Shown here: piece by piece, positions 1 through 5,256 of the stretch | Position numbering within the stretch: position 1 is the stretch's first letter | Layout: every line of letters starts with the position of its first letter | From: JAHEJX01 sp041605955 | GTDB lineage: Bacteria; Actinomycetota; Acidimicrobiia; Spongiisociales; UBA5794 | Assembly: GCA_041605955.1 (NCBI GenBank) | Contig: JBFIXI010000112.1 | Span: 1 to 8,217 of the forward strand | Length of the DNA: 8,217 nt | Direction: 5' to 3' | Position numbers and translations under genes: made by a program | The notes under the pieces: generated by a model | Told to the model about the DNA's origin: nothing | The model's input: the letters and a program-made list of their open reading frames with translations, nothing else | The model's database searches: none

Positions 1-1
1 C

Positions 2-235
2 ATCAGGGTCGATTGGGCAGACGACGCCATGCTCGAGTCCGCCTCCTTCCTCGATGGCGTGGATCTGGGGATCTCCGGCACCGCTCCGGCCCAGGGTTCG
101 ATTGATGCGTTCATTCCGGGCGGAGGCAGCGACTCGCTGAGACTGAGCTTCGACAGTCAGGAGGCCCCCGAAGGATTGACGGTCACGATGGTCACGTCGA
201 CCGGAGCGACGCTCACCCACGAGTACATGCCGTAG
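2..235 (+). CDS. 3' end of an unrecognised protein (partial, runs in from the left)
   Basis: The frame is open from the first complete codon of the window to a TAG at 233-235, so this is probably the C-terminal part (77 codons visible) of a gene that starts to the left. A Met at 29 is in frame but has no clear ribosome binding site, so I do not take it as the start. The segment is Gly/Ser/Thr-rich with alternating small and hydrophobic residues, and ends in a Thr/Val beta-strand-like stretch (TVTMVTSTGATLTHE). That would suit the last strand of an exported or beta-sandwich domain, but I recognise no family. It weakly resembles the two gene tails that follow at 250-462 and 576-674, which suggests a duplicated gene end. 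No good terminator hairpin directly follows its stop codon. Confidence 0.5.
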   Translation: MRVDWADDAMLESASFLDGVDLGISGTAPAQGSIDAFIPGGGSDSLRLSFDSQEAPEGLTVTMVTSTGATLTHEYMP

Positions 236-249
236 CCACCTCGACGTAG

Positions 250-462
250 CGGCAGACGGCTGCGACGCTTCCCCCGGGGCCTATTGAGGACCACTCCAAT
301 CGCTCCGTTAGGTCGCAAAGGCCGAGCGCCCGGGTCCCTTCGCGTCCAAAAGGCCTCAAGCTCGGGTTCTTCTTCCAGAGGAAGGCCGAAGCGACCGGCT
401 GCACGGTTACCGTGACCTTCACCAGCGGGCTTACGACGGAGGTGGTGACGTTCACCAAGTGA
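250..462 (+). pseudogene. Gene-tail remnant B (no start codon)
   Basis: This frame opens after a TAG at 247-249 and ends at TGA 460-462. It contains no ATG, GTG or TTG, so it cannot be a free-standing gene. The last 20 codons read as a Thr/Val-rich beta-strand pair (TVTVTFTSGLTTEVVTFTK then stop). This resembles the end of the partial gene at 2-235 (TVTxxxTSxG) and, more strikingly, the tail at 576-674 (shared GLTTEVV near the stop). The first two-thirds is Arg/Pro-rich and probably not coding. I infer a 3'-end fragment of a duplicated gene. The alternative is chance similarity in low-complexity Thr/Val codons. Confidence 0.3.
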
Positions 463-513
463 GCACTTCCAGATCTAGCTGAGAACGTTCAGGTAGCTAG
501 GAAGGGACAAGGC

Positions 514-543
514 CAGAGGGGTCGAGCATTGCTCGGCCCTCTG
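514..543 (+). terminator. GC-rich hairpin behind gene-tail B
   Basis: The left arm (514-527) and right arm (531-543) pair over 13 base pairs, with one G-T wobble, one bulged G and a 3-base loop (ATT). It starts about 50 bases after the stop at 462. Only a weak T-rich stretch (GTTGTT) follows, which is common for actinobacterial terminators. The core GGGGTCGAGC...GCTCGG is repeated almost exactly in the hairpin at 742-766. Confidence 0.6.
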
Positions 544-575
544 AGTTGTTGCACATTCATCCGACGCTCTCGTGA

Positions 576-674
576 CGGCGGGCGAAGGAGGCATGGGAAA
601 AGGATCCAGTTGCGTTCGACAACTCGGAGGGCGGGCTCACCACGGAAGTGGTGTCGATCAGCCACACCCCCTAG
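576..674 (+). pseudogene. Gene-tail remnant C
   Basis: This is a 32-codon open stretch between a TGA at 573-575 and a TAG at 672-674, without a usable start codon. Its end (VAFDNSEGGLTTEVVSISHTP then stop) shares GLTTEVV with remnant B at the same distance from the stop. At DNA level the shared part differs mainly at synonymous third positions (CTT/CTC, ACG/ACC, GAG/GAA). That is what two diverged copies of a real coding sequence would show. The terminator-like hairpin at 742-766 follows at about the same spacing as in remnant B. Function unknown. Outside this fragment, bases 463-853 hold only the hairpins listed separately and no gene that I can support. Confidence 0.3.
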
Positions 675-741
675 TCGCCTCTGTCGCCGTCCCGGCACCC
701 TCGCGGGCGGCCGGTCGGTCGGAGGCGAAGGACGAGAGGAA

Positions 742-766
742 GGGGTCGAGCGTCATGCTCGGCCCC
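742..766 (+). terminator. GC-rich hairpin behind gene-tail C
   Basis: GGGGTCGAGC (742-751) pairs with GCTCGGCCCC (757-766) over 10 base pairs, with one T-G wobble and a 5-base loop. There is no T-run. The stem is nearly the same as that at 514-543, so the two are probably copies of one terminator. It stands upstream of the phosphodiesterase gene and should insulate it from transcription coming from the left. Confidence 0.6.
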
Positions 767-782
767 CTCCCTTCGGTTAGGG

Positions 783-801
783 GGTGCCCGCAACGGGCGC
801 C
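783..801 (+). other. Second stem-loop overlapping a competing pairing
   Basis: GGTGCCCG (783-790) and CGGGCGCC (794-801) form an 8-bp stem with one T-G wobble and a CAA loop. A third stem, CCCCCT (763-768) with AGGGGG (779-784), would compete with both this hairpin and the one at 742-766. It may be just a tandem terminator; I see no gene that would be regulated by switching. Confidence 0.35.
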
Positions 802-814
802 AGTCGCCGTCCTC

Positions 815-847
815 CGACTCACTTGACATCCCCGACCCACAGAGTCG
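815..847 (+). promoter_or_regulatory. Possible -35 box within an inverted repeat before the phosphodiesterase gene
   Basis: A perfect TTGACA stands at 823-828, inside an inverted repeat CGACTC (815-820) / GAGTCG (842-847). At normal spacing no convincing -10 is visible, because that position (about 846-851) would fall just before the ATG at 854. It could be a promoter for a leaderless or near-leaderless transcript, an operator, or chance. Confidence 0.25.
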
Positions 848-853
848 AAGCTC

Positions 854-1684
854 ATGGATATGAGGGACAACGCACACCAAGTCGTGATGGTGTTGTGCGA
901 CGGGCTGGGGGATCAGCCCGCCCGAGACCGGATGGGCTACCTGGAGCACTTGGTCGAGGACGGGATCGCCACCCGATATACCAGCCGGGCGGTGCTGCCC
1001 ACGATGTCGCGGCCCAACTACGAGTCGCTCCACACCGGGGTGCCTCCCCATCAACACGGCAAGACCAGCAACTACACGGCCGGTACGTCCAGCCAGCCCA
1101 ACGTGTTCGCCGCGGCGACCGCAGCCGGGCTGTCTACCGGTGTGGTCGGCTTCTACTGGTTCAGTGAGCTGTATCACCGCTTTCCGTACGACCCGATGGA
1201 GCACGCCGAATACGACGAGGGCGATGCCGGCATCACCTTCGGGCGTTTCTACCAGGACTACAAGCAGCCCGACTCGGAGCTGTTGATGCTGGGCGCCTTG
1301 CTGGCACGCCGCTTCCAGCCCGACTACCTACTGGTGCACCCGATGGGCATCGACCACGCCGGCCACGACCACGGCAGGGAGAGCCGGCAGTACAACCAGG
1401 CAGTCAGCGACCTCGATCAGCTCCTCGCCCGGGTGATCCCGGTGTGGCACGAGCTCGGCTACTCGGTGCTGGTCACGTCCGACCACGGCCACGACGACCA
1501 CAGGTACCACGGCGGCACCGAAGACGTAGTCCGCAACTGCCCGCTGTACGCCATCCCGGCCGATGGGGAGGGGAGCGGGCCGCAGCCGGAGGTGCTGAGT
1601 CACCTCCAGGTGGCGCCCACCCTGTGCGTCGCGCTCGGTATCGAAGCCCCGGCAACGATGCTGGCCAAACCGTTCGCCTGGTAA
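854..1684 (+). CDS. Type I phosphodiesterase / nucleotide pyrophosphatase family protein (alkaline phosphatase superfamily)
   Basis: The 276-residue protein shows the family's two-metal signature in order. Asp16 lies in VVMVLCDGLGD. PTMSRPN (49-55) matches the PTxTxPN nucleophile loop, with Ser52 at the nucleophile position. HTG...QHG follows at 60-69. Asp167 and His171 lie in MGIDHAGHDHG, Asp210-His211 in TSDHGH, and a later His (216 or 219, in YHGG) would complete the second metal site. Such enzymes hydrolyse phosphomono- or phosphodiester bonds, often in nucleotides; the substrate cannot be read from the sequence. There is no signal peptide or membrane segment, so it is probably cytoplasmic. 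An in-frame ATG at 860 is an alternative start, and neither start has a strong ribosome binding site. The gene appears monocistronic: hairpins precede it, and it converges with the minus-strand HNH gene after an 84-base gap. Confidence 0.85.
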   Translation: MDMRDNAHQVVMVLCDGLGDQPARDRMGYLEHLVEDGIATRYTSRAVLPTMSRPNYESLHTGVPPHQHGKTSNYTAGTSSQPNVFAAATAAGLSTGVVGFYWFSELYHRFPYDPMEHAEYDEGDAGITFGRFYQDYKQPDSELLMLGALLARRFQPDYLLVHPMGIDHAGHDHGRESRQYNQAVSDLDQLLARVIPVWHELGYSVLVTSDHGHDDHRYHGGTEDVVRNCPLYAIPADGEGSGPQPEVLSHLQVAPTLCVALGIEAPATMLAKPFAW

Positions 1685-1686
1685 CT

Positions 1687-1710
1687 GGGCCCTTCTTGGT
1701 CGTGGGTCCC
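1687..1710 (+). terminator. Weak hairpin in the convergent intergenic gap
   Basis: GGGCCC just after the stop codon can pair with GGGTCCC around an 11-base loop, with one mismatch. It lies between two convergent genes (stops at 1684 and 1769), where a terminator is expected. The stem is imperfect and no T-run follows. Confidence 0.35.
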
Positions 1711-1768
1711 TACTCGTCTTGTGAAAGCCTGATGATCGGAAAGCAGGCCACCGCGAGCCAGCCCAGCA

Positions 1769-3240
1769 TCACGGTGGGTGGCCGCTGGTGGTGTAGCGAT
1801 GGCCGAGCCTCGTGGTCCACAGGTAGTCGCCGTTGGGCAAGCGCTGGTAGCGCCAACGGTGCCGATGGCGGCCGACGTGGTCGTGGCGACACAGCGGGGC
1901 ACCGTCGACCACGGTGGTGACGCCGCCTTCGCTATAGAGGGTGATGTGATCTATGTCGCAGTCGGAGGCCGGCATGCGGCAACCGGGAAGACGCAGGTGC
2001 GGTCCCGGGCGGCGATGGCCCGGCGCTGGGATGCGGTGTGCCGGCGGCGACGGGTCACACCGGAGTGGACGATTTGACCGCTGTCCGGATCGGTGACGGT
2101 GTACCGCCACTGGGCGTTGCCCGCCTCTTCGGCGACGCGACGGGCGATGTCGGCGATGACAGGGCCGTAGCCGGCGAGGTCGCCGGGGTGGTCGTCGAGG
2201 CGGGCGAGCGTCGTCAGGTCGACCTGGACGTCCACCACGCCCCGGTTGCCGGCACCAGCTGCCTCACCGGTGCTCTCGAAAGCGGCACCGGTGAGGAGGT
2301 CGAGAAAGACGTCGGCGCGGAGCTGGTCCATGGTGCGGGCCTCGCCGTGGCGACGCAGGCGTCGGGCGAGGCGATTGATGTGACGCACTGCGGCAACGGC
2401 CTGGTCGGGGGCGAGGTCATATCCGGCCAGCGTGGCCGTGCCGTCGACAGTGGGGCTCATGGCGAGGCGGCGCTGGGCGACGGCCGCCTCGTATCGTTGC
2501 TCGGCCCGGTCCGGCCCGGCGGCGACAGCTAGCTTCTTCAGCCGTGCAGCCAACTGCCCGGTCGTCAACCTGCTCGCCGCGTCGATGACCTCGTGGACGA
2601 TCCAGCGCGCGGTGTCTTCGGGGAGGTGGGTCGTGTGGTGAGCGATCGTCTTGGCGCGCCGGATGTCGATCTCGCCGGCCAGCAGGGCTGAATAGACCCG
2701 GGGCAAGCGGTCCCGCAATTCCAACGCCAGCGACAGCTCAGAATCGGTGGCCCGGCGGGTGAGCCGCAACGCCACCCGGATCTCGGCGGCGGCGGCGCCC
2801 ATGGCTCCCAGATAGTCGTCGCGGTAGTCCTCGTCGTCGCGCTGCATGTGATCGGCAACCGCCGTCATCGCCTCATAGACGCGAGCGCTGTAATGCGAGG
2901 CCATCCGCTGCTGGGAGCGCAACACCACGATCCGGTCATGGCCCGATAGCCCGTTGACGTCGATGTGAGCCAGCAGCGCAGCCAGCACCGGCCCGGGCTC
3001 TAGGGGGTCGAGGCCGGGAGGGATCGCCGCGCCGTCATACGGTGCGCCGTCACCCTGTTCGCCGTGGTTTCGGTCCCCGTGGGACGAGACCGGGGGGCGG
3101 CTGGACGCCTCCGCCAGGCGGCGCAGCGTCGCCGGTGGAACGCTGGGGAAGTCGGCGCGGAGATCCGCCACTATGGCCCGGATCTCAGCTGAAGGCTGCT
3201 GCGGCGCCTCGAGAGCCGTGTCGAGAGCTGTATCGAACAT
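1769..3240 (-). pseudogene. DUF222 / 13E12-type HNH endonuclease, broken by a frameshift
   Basis: Read with one base restored, this is a 490-residue DUF222 protein with a C-terminal HNH nuclease domain. Family landmarks appear in order: GLSGHDRIVVLRSQQR, AAAEIRVALRLTRRATDSEL, LTTGQLAARLKKL, RTMDQLRADVFLDLL, LAGYGPVIADIARRVAEE, WRYTVTDPDSGQ, then TCVFP, the HNH core and the family's usual end (GHRYTTSGxPP). In the given sequence the frame shifts at 1983-1987: a GGG run has become GG on the coding strand, after TCVFP (residue 419). The shifted frame stops at 1951-1953. The correct continuation, with CDIDH and PLCRHDH, lies in the next frame down to a TGA at 1769-1771. The metal-binding Cys residues and both HNH His (about 432 and 455) are intact in that frame, but the Asn position looks like Asp446. 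I start it at 3240 (M-F-D), inside the LexA box. A longer open frame reaches 4077, but it overlaps the M50 gene and lacks family similarity. It could be a true pseudogene or a sequencing indel. Confidence 0.88.
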
Positions 3241-3247
3241 ATGTTCG
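3234..3247. promoter_or_regulatory. LexA (SOS) box spanning the DUF222-HNH start codon
   Basis: CGAACATATGTTCG is a perfect 14-bp palindrome that fits the LexA/DinR consensus of Bacillus and actinobacteria (CGAAC-N4-GTTCG). On the minus strand its ATG is the proposed start codon, and the following TTCGAT gives Met-Phe-Asp. In Mycobacterium tuberculosis, genes of the 13E12 (DUF222-HNH) family are known to carry LexA boxes at their starts. This gene is therefore probably repressed by LexA and induced by DNA damage. No ribosome binding site precedes this ATG, so a leaderless mRNA is plausible. Confidence 0.85.
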
Positions 3248-3785
3248 CAACATGACACCCGCCGCTGACAGAAAGCGCAGGGGCTGGAGGTTGCGGCCCC
3301 GCTTACAACCGCACGCCCCTCTCCGGCCCAGATCTCCAGATTGCGCTGGGCGCGTTCCATCCAGTTCGACTGCTCCTGGGGCGACATATCACGCTCCGCG
3401 AGCGTCTCGCCCAGCTCGTTGACGTGTCCCAACGCCGCCTCGGACCGGGCGACCTCGTCAGGGCTGGCCGGCGCGAGACCCCGCCACGCCCGAGTGTCCT
3501 CCTCGAACTGGTCGTCCCAGGGACCGAACACGGTTGTGTTGCGGATTGGGTCATCCTCGTCGCAAGCCTCCATCTCTGCAGCTGAAGCTTGGCGTCCCCC
3601 GAAGTTCGGAACCGGCGACGCAGGGCCAGCCGGCTCATCGGCCCGCTGGGAGTGAATCGCAGGAGAATCATCCCGGGGTCCCATTCGGCGCAACACAGCA
3701 CGGCCCCACCCTCGAGCACGTAACTCGACCGAGCCAACGTTCCGAGGATCGCTGCCGGGCCCTCGAGGTAATCCTCGTCGCCCAT
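3241..3785 (-). pseudogene. Unrecognised coding-like region with a frame switch, upstream of the HNH gene
   Basis: Two minus-strand frames look coding one after the other. From an ATG at 3785 the frame begins MGDEDYLEGPAAILGTLARS and stays plausible for roughly 45-70 residues (through GMILLRFTPSG), then becomes Arg/Ser-rich shadow sequence until a TAA at 3303. From about 3590 downward the next frame becomes good instead: a helical, acidic stretch with DQFEEDTRAW and QSNWMERAQRNLEIWAGEGR. That second frame has no stop and runs on in phase into the DUF222 gene. One frameshifted gene that has also lost its stop is the simplest reading. A separate small gene, or an N-terminal extension of the HNH protein, is possible. 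Coding sense also seems to extend upstream of 3785 (PDQRYLQSASAKLGP) without a start codon. I recognise no domain. Confidence 0.35.
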
Positions 3786-3921
3786 CGGCCCGAGCTTGGC
3801 GGAGGCGGATTGCAGATAACGCTGGTCGGGTGCCTCGACGGGGCCACTGTGAAGGTTGAGGTCGTCGCCGCCCCCTTCCGCAGCTGCGGGTCAACGCCCC
3901 GACAACGGTAACCTGCTCGCC

Positions 3922-4635
3922 GTGCTGCGCTTTGATCTCGGGCCGATCCCGGTATCCGTCCATTTCTCGTTCCTCTTCATCCTGTGGATCGCCTACTCGA
4001 TCACCGGCGATCTCGTCGACGCCGGCGTGGCCGGCATCGGGATCTTCGCTGGGATCCTGCTCCACGAGAGCGGCCACGCCGTCACCGCTCGCCGGTTCGG
4101 TGCCCGCAACGTGCGAATCACCCTGTTTGCGCTGGGAGGCGTCACCACCTATCCGCCGCCCAAGGACCTAACCGCAGGTCGCCGCTTCCTGATCGCCGCC
4201 GCCGGGTCGGCCGTCGGCATCGCGGTCGGGCTGCCCGTGTTCCTGGTCGAGCGCTCGGCGGCCATCGGGGATGAGACTTTGCGCCTCATTGCGGTCGGCT
4301 TCTGGGTGGCCGCCTTGTTCTGGGGGGTCCTCAATTGGGTGCCGATTCGACCGCTCGACGGCGGCCACATGCTCACCAGCGCGCTGCAGATCATCATGGA
4401 CCCGCGCCGGGCCGTGATCATCGCCAAGGTGATCTCGGTCGCCTTCACCGCCGCCGCCGTCATCTGGCTGCTGCAGAACGACCAGCGCCTCGGAGCCCTC
4501 TACGTGGGGTTCATCGGCCTCATGGGCCTGCGCGACGAACCGACGGCGACCGCGGAGCCAAAGAAGCAGGAGGAGCCGGCTCCCGAAGACGCGGCGCCCA
4601 CCGAGCAGGAGCCCCCGCCCCAGTTCCCGCTGTAG
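3922..4635 (+). CDS. M50 family membrane metalloprotease (site-2-protease-like)
   Basis: From a GTG at 3922 the protein has 237 residues and starts VLRFDLGPIPVSVH, as in the compact M50 proteases without PDZ or CBS domains. Zinc site: HESGH (48-52) in a membrane helix, with the third ligand Asp146 in NWVPIRPLDGGH (138-149). Hydrophobic segments lie at about 15-28, 35-52, 89-108, 120-140, 164-184 and 190-203. After them comes a Pro/Glu-rich hydrophilic tail (206-237). The family cleaves membrane-embedded or membrane-near substrates such as anti-sigma factors; the substrate here is unknown. An ATG at 3856 would add 22 low-complexity residues that do not fit the family. There is no good ribosome binding site, but TAACCT (3909-3914) seven bases before the GTG could be the -10 of a leaderless transcript. 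The gene lies directly upstream of the str operon promoter and is probably a separate transcription unit. Confidence 0.9.
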   Translation: MLRFDLGPIPVSVHFSFLFILWIAYSITGDLVDAGVAGIGIFAGILLHESGHAVTARRFGARNVRITLFALGGVTTYPPPKDLTAGRRFLIAAAGSAVGIAVGLPVFLVERSAAIGDETLRLIAVGFWVAALFWGVLNWVPIRPLDGGHMLTSALQIIMDPRRAVIIAKVISVAFTAAAVIWLLQNDQRLGALYVGFIGLMGLRDEPTATAEPKKQEEPAPEDAAPTEQEPPPQFPL

Positions 4636-4641
4636 CCGATT

Positions 4642-4675
4642 AGCGCCCCCGCCGGCTTGAATGGCTTGCGGCGCT
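4642..4675 (+). terminator. Possible hairpin ending the M50 transcript
   Basis: AGCGCC (4642-4647) pairs with GGCGCT (4670-4675), and GCC/GGC can pair inside. The loop is large and no T-run follows. It overlaps the str promoter, whose -35 lies in the loop, so its role as a terminator is uncertain. Confidence 0.3.
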
Positions 4676-4684
4676 GCCTATAAT
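4657..4684 (+). promoter_or_regulatory. sigma70-type promoter of the str operon
   Basis: A -35 box TTGAAT (4657-4662), a 16-base spacer and a perfect -10 TATAAT (4679-4684) stand just behind the M50 stop codon. They are strikingly AT-rich in this GC-rich DNA. Transcription should start near 4691, giving a leader of about 195 nt before the rpsL GTG. A strong housekeeping promoter fits a ribosomal protein/elongation factor operon. Confidence 0.75.
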
Positions 4685-4711
4685 TCCGCCAGCAGTTTCC
4701 CACCGAGTCCC

Positions 4712-4814
4712 TGCTTACCCTGAGGCCCGCTTGGCGGGCTGTTGTGGGCGGAGCGACTCAACCGGGATCGAGGATGCTGCCGTTGGCAGCGGCCTCGATT
4801 TTCGTGTGTAAGCA
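4712..4814 (+). promoter_or_regulatory. Structured leader RNA of the str operon (candidate cis-regulator)
   Basis: Within the leader, TGCTTAC (4712-4718) is perfectly complementary to GTAAGCA (4808-4814). These two arms enclose a 6-bp hairpin GCCCGC-TTG-GCGGGC (4725-4739) and a long hairpin (4767-4799), so the whole can fold as a three-way junction. The long hairpin has terminator features and is listed separately. Closing the outer helix would use bases just after its T-run. Further short stems are possible between 4833 and 4860, near the ribosome binding site. No leader peptide with an obvious regulatory codon run is seen. I know of no described element that matches, and the ligand or protein partner is unknown. 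Confidence 0.45.
4767..4802 (+). terminator. Attenuator-like intrinsic terminator in the rpsL leader
   Basis: ATCGAGG (4767-4773) pairs with CCTCGAT (4793-4799), and GCTGCC (4776-4781) pairs with GGCAGC (4785-4790) around a GTT loop. This makes 13 base pairs with one 2x2 internal loop, followed at once by TTTT (4799-4802). It lies about 75 bases after the expected transcription start and about 85 bases before rpsL. If it works, only part of the transcripts would enter the operon. Confidence 0.6.
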
Positions 4815-4872
4815 ACCAGACCAATTAGCGACCTCGGGTGCCGCTCCCGGCTCCGAGCCGACGACGAAGAGA

Positions 4873-4881
4873 GGGAAGAGG
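4873..4881 (+). promoter_or_regulatory. Ribosome binding site that fixes the rpsL GTG start
   Basis: GGGAAGAGG ends four bases before the GTG at 4886. This decides for GTG over the in-frame ATG at 4838, which would add 16 residues (Pro/Arg-rich) not found in S12 proteins. Confidence 0.6.
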
Positions 4882-4885
4882 CAGC

Positions 4886-5254
4886 GTGCCCACAGTGCAG
4901 CAGCTCATCCGGCAAGGACGAAAGCCCAAGCTGAAGAAGACGAAGACGCTGGCCCTCGCCGGGTCACCCCAACGGCGCGGCGTATGCACCCGCGTCTACA
5001 CCGTCACGCCCAAGAAGCCGAACTCTGCGCTGCGCAAAGTGTGCCGCGTCCGCCTCACGTCAGGCATGGAGATCACCGCCTACATCCCCGGAGAAGGCCA
5101 CAACCTCCAAGAGCACAGCATCGTGCTCGTCCGCGGCGGCCGGGTCCGCGACCTGCCCGGCGTCCGTTACAAGGTCATTCGCGGTGCCCTCGACGCAGCC
5201 GGGGTCGATGGGCGTAAGCAAGCCCGGTCTCGCTACGGCGCCAAGAAAGGCTGA
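4886..5254 (+). CDS. rpsL: 30S ribosomal protein S12
   Basis: The 122-residue protein begins MPTVQQLIRQGRKP and carries the S12 core: RRGVCTRVYTVTPKKPNSALRKVCRVRL and the loop GGRVRDLPGVRYK. S12 sits at the decoding centre of the 30S subunit and helps control translational accuracy. Numbering runs in step with Escherichia coli S12 counted with Met. Lys43 and Lys44 of the PKKPNSA loop are kept, as is Asp89, the residue methylthiolated by RimO in other bacteria. Residue 88 is Arg where Lys is usual; substitution of this Lys by Arg is a known streptomycin-resistance change in M. tuberculosis. The C-terminus (RYGAKKG) is slightly short. It is the first gene of the operon, read from a GTG with a leader of about 195 nt, and only two bases separate it from rpsG, which suggests tight translational coupling. 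Confidence 0.98.
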   Translation: MPTVQQLIRQGRKPKLKKTKTLALAGSPQRRGVCTRVYTVTPKKPNSALRKVCRVRLTSGMEITAYIPGEGHNLQEHSIVLVRGGRVRDLPGVRYKVIRGALDAAGVDGRKQARSRYGAKKG

Positions 5255-5256
5255 TC

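Noticed and set aside
572..826. Overlapping plus-strand frames of 83-84 codons from 529 and 572
   Set aside because: They read through both the tail remnant C and the GC-rich hairpins, are Arg/Gly-rich and lack ribosome binding sites.
671..1204. Minus-strand 177-codon frame opposite the phosphodiesterase start
   Set aside because: It is Arg/Gly/His-rich shadow sequence of the plus-strand gene, with no family resemblance and no promoter or ribosome binding site.
3341..3655. Plus-strand 104-codon frame
   Set aside because: It is Ser/Arg-rich shadow of the minus-strand coding-like region.
3856..3921. ATG start of the M50 protease at 3856
   Set aside because: The extra residues (Ser/Pro/Ala-rich) do not resemble M50 N-termini. 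The family pattern begins at the GTG at 3922.
3241..4077. N-terminal extension giving a 708-residue HNH protein starting at 4077
   Set aside because: The extension overlaps the M50 gene and its promoter, is Arg/Gly-rich in its first part, and has no DUF222 similarity. The SOS box and the Met-Phe-Asp start point to 3240.
4744..5217. 157-codon frame overlapping the leader and rpsL, as a possible leader peptide
   Set aside because: It has no stop before rpsL, turns His/Arg/Pro-rich over rpsL, and has no ribosome binding site. It is a shadow of rpsL.
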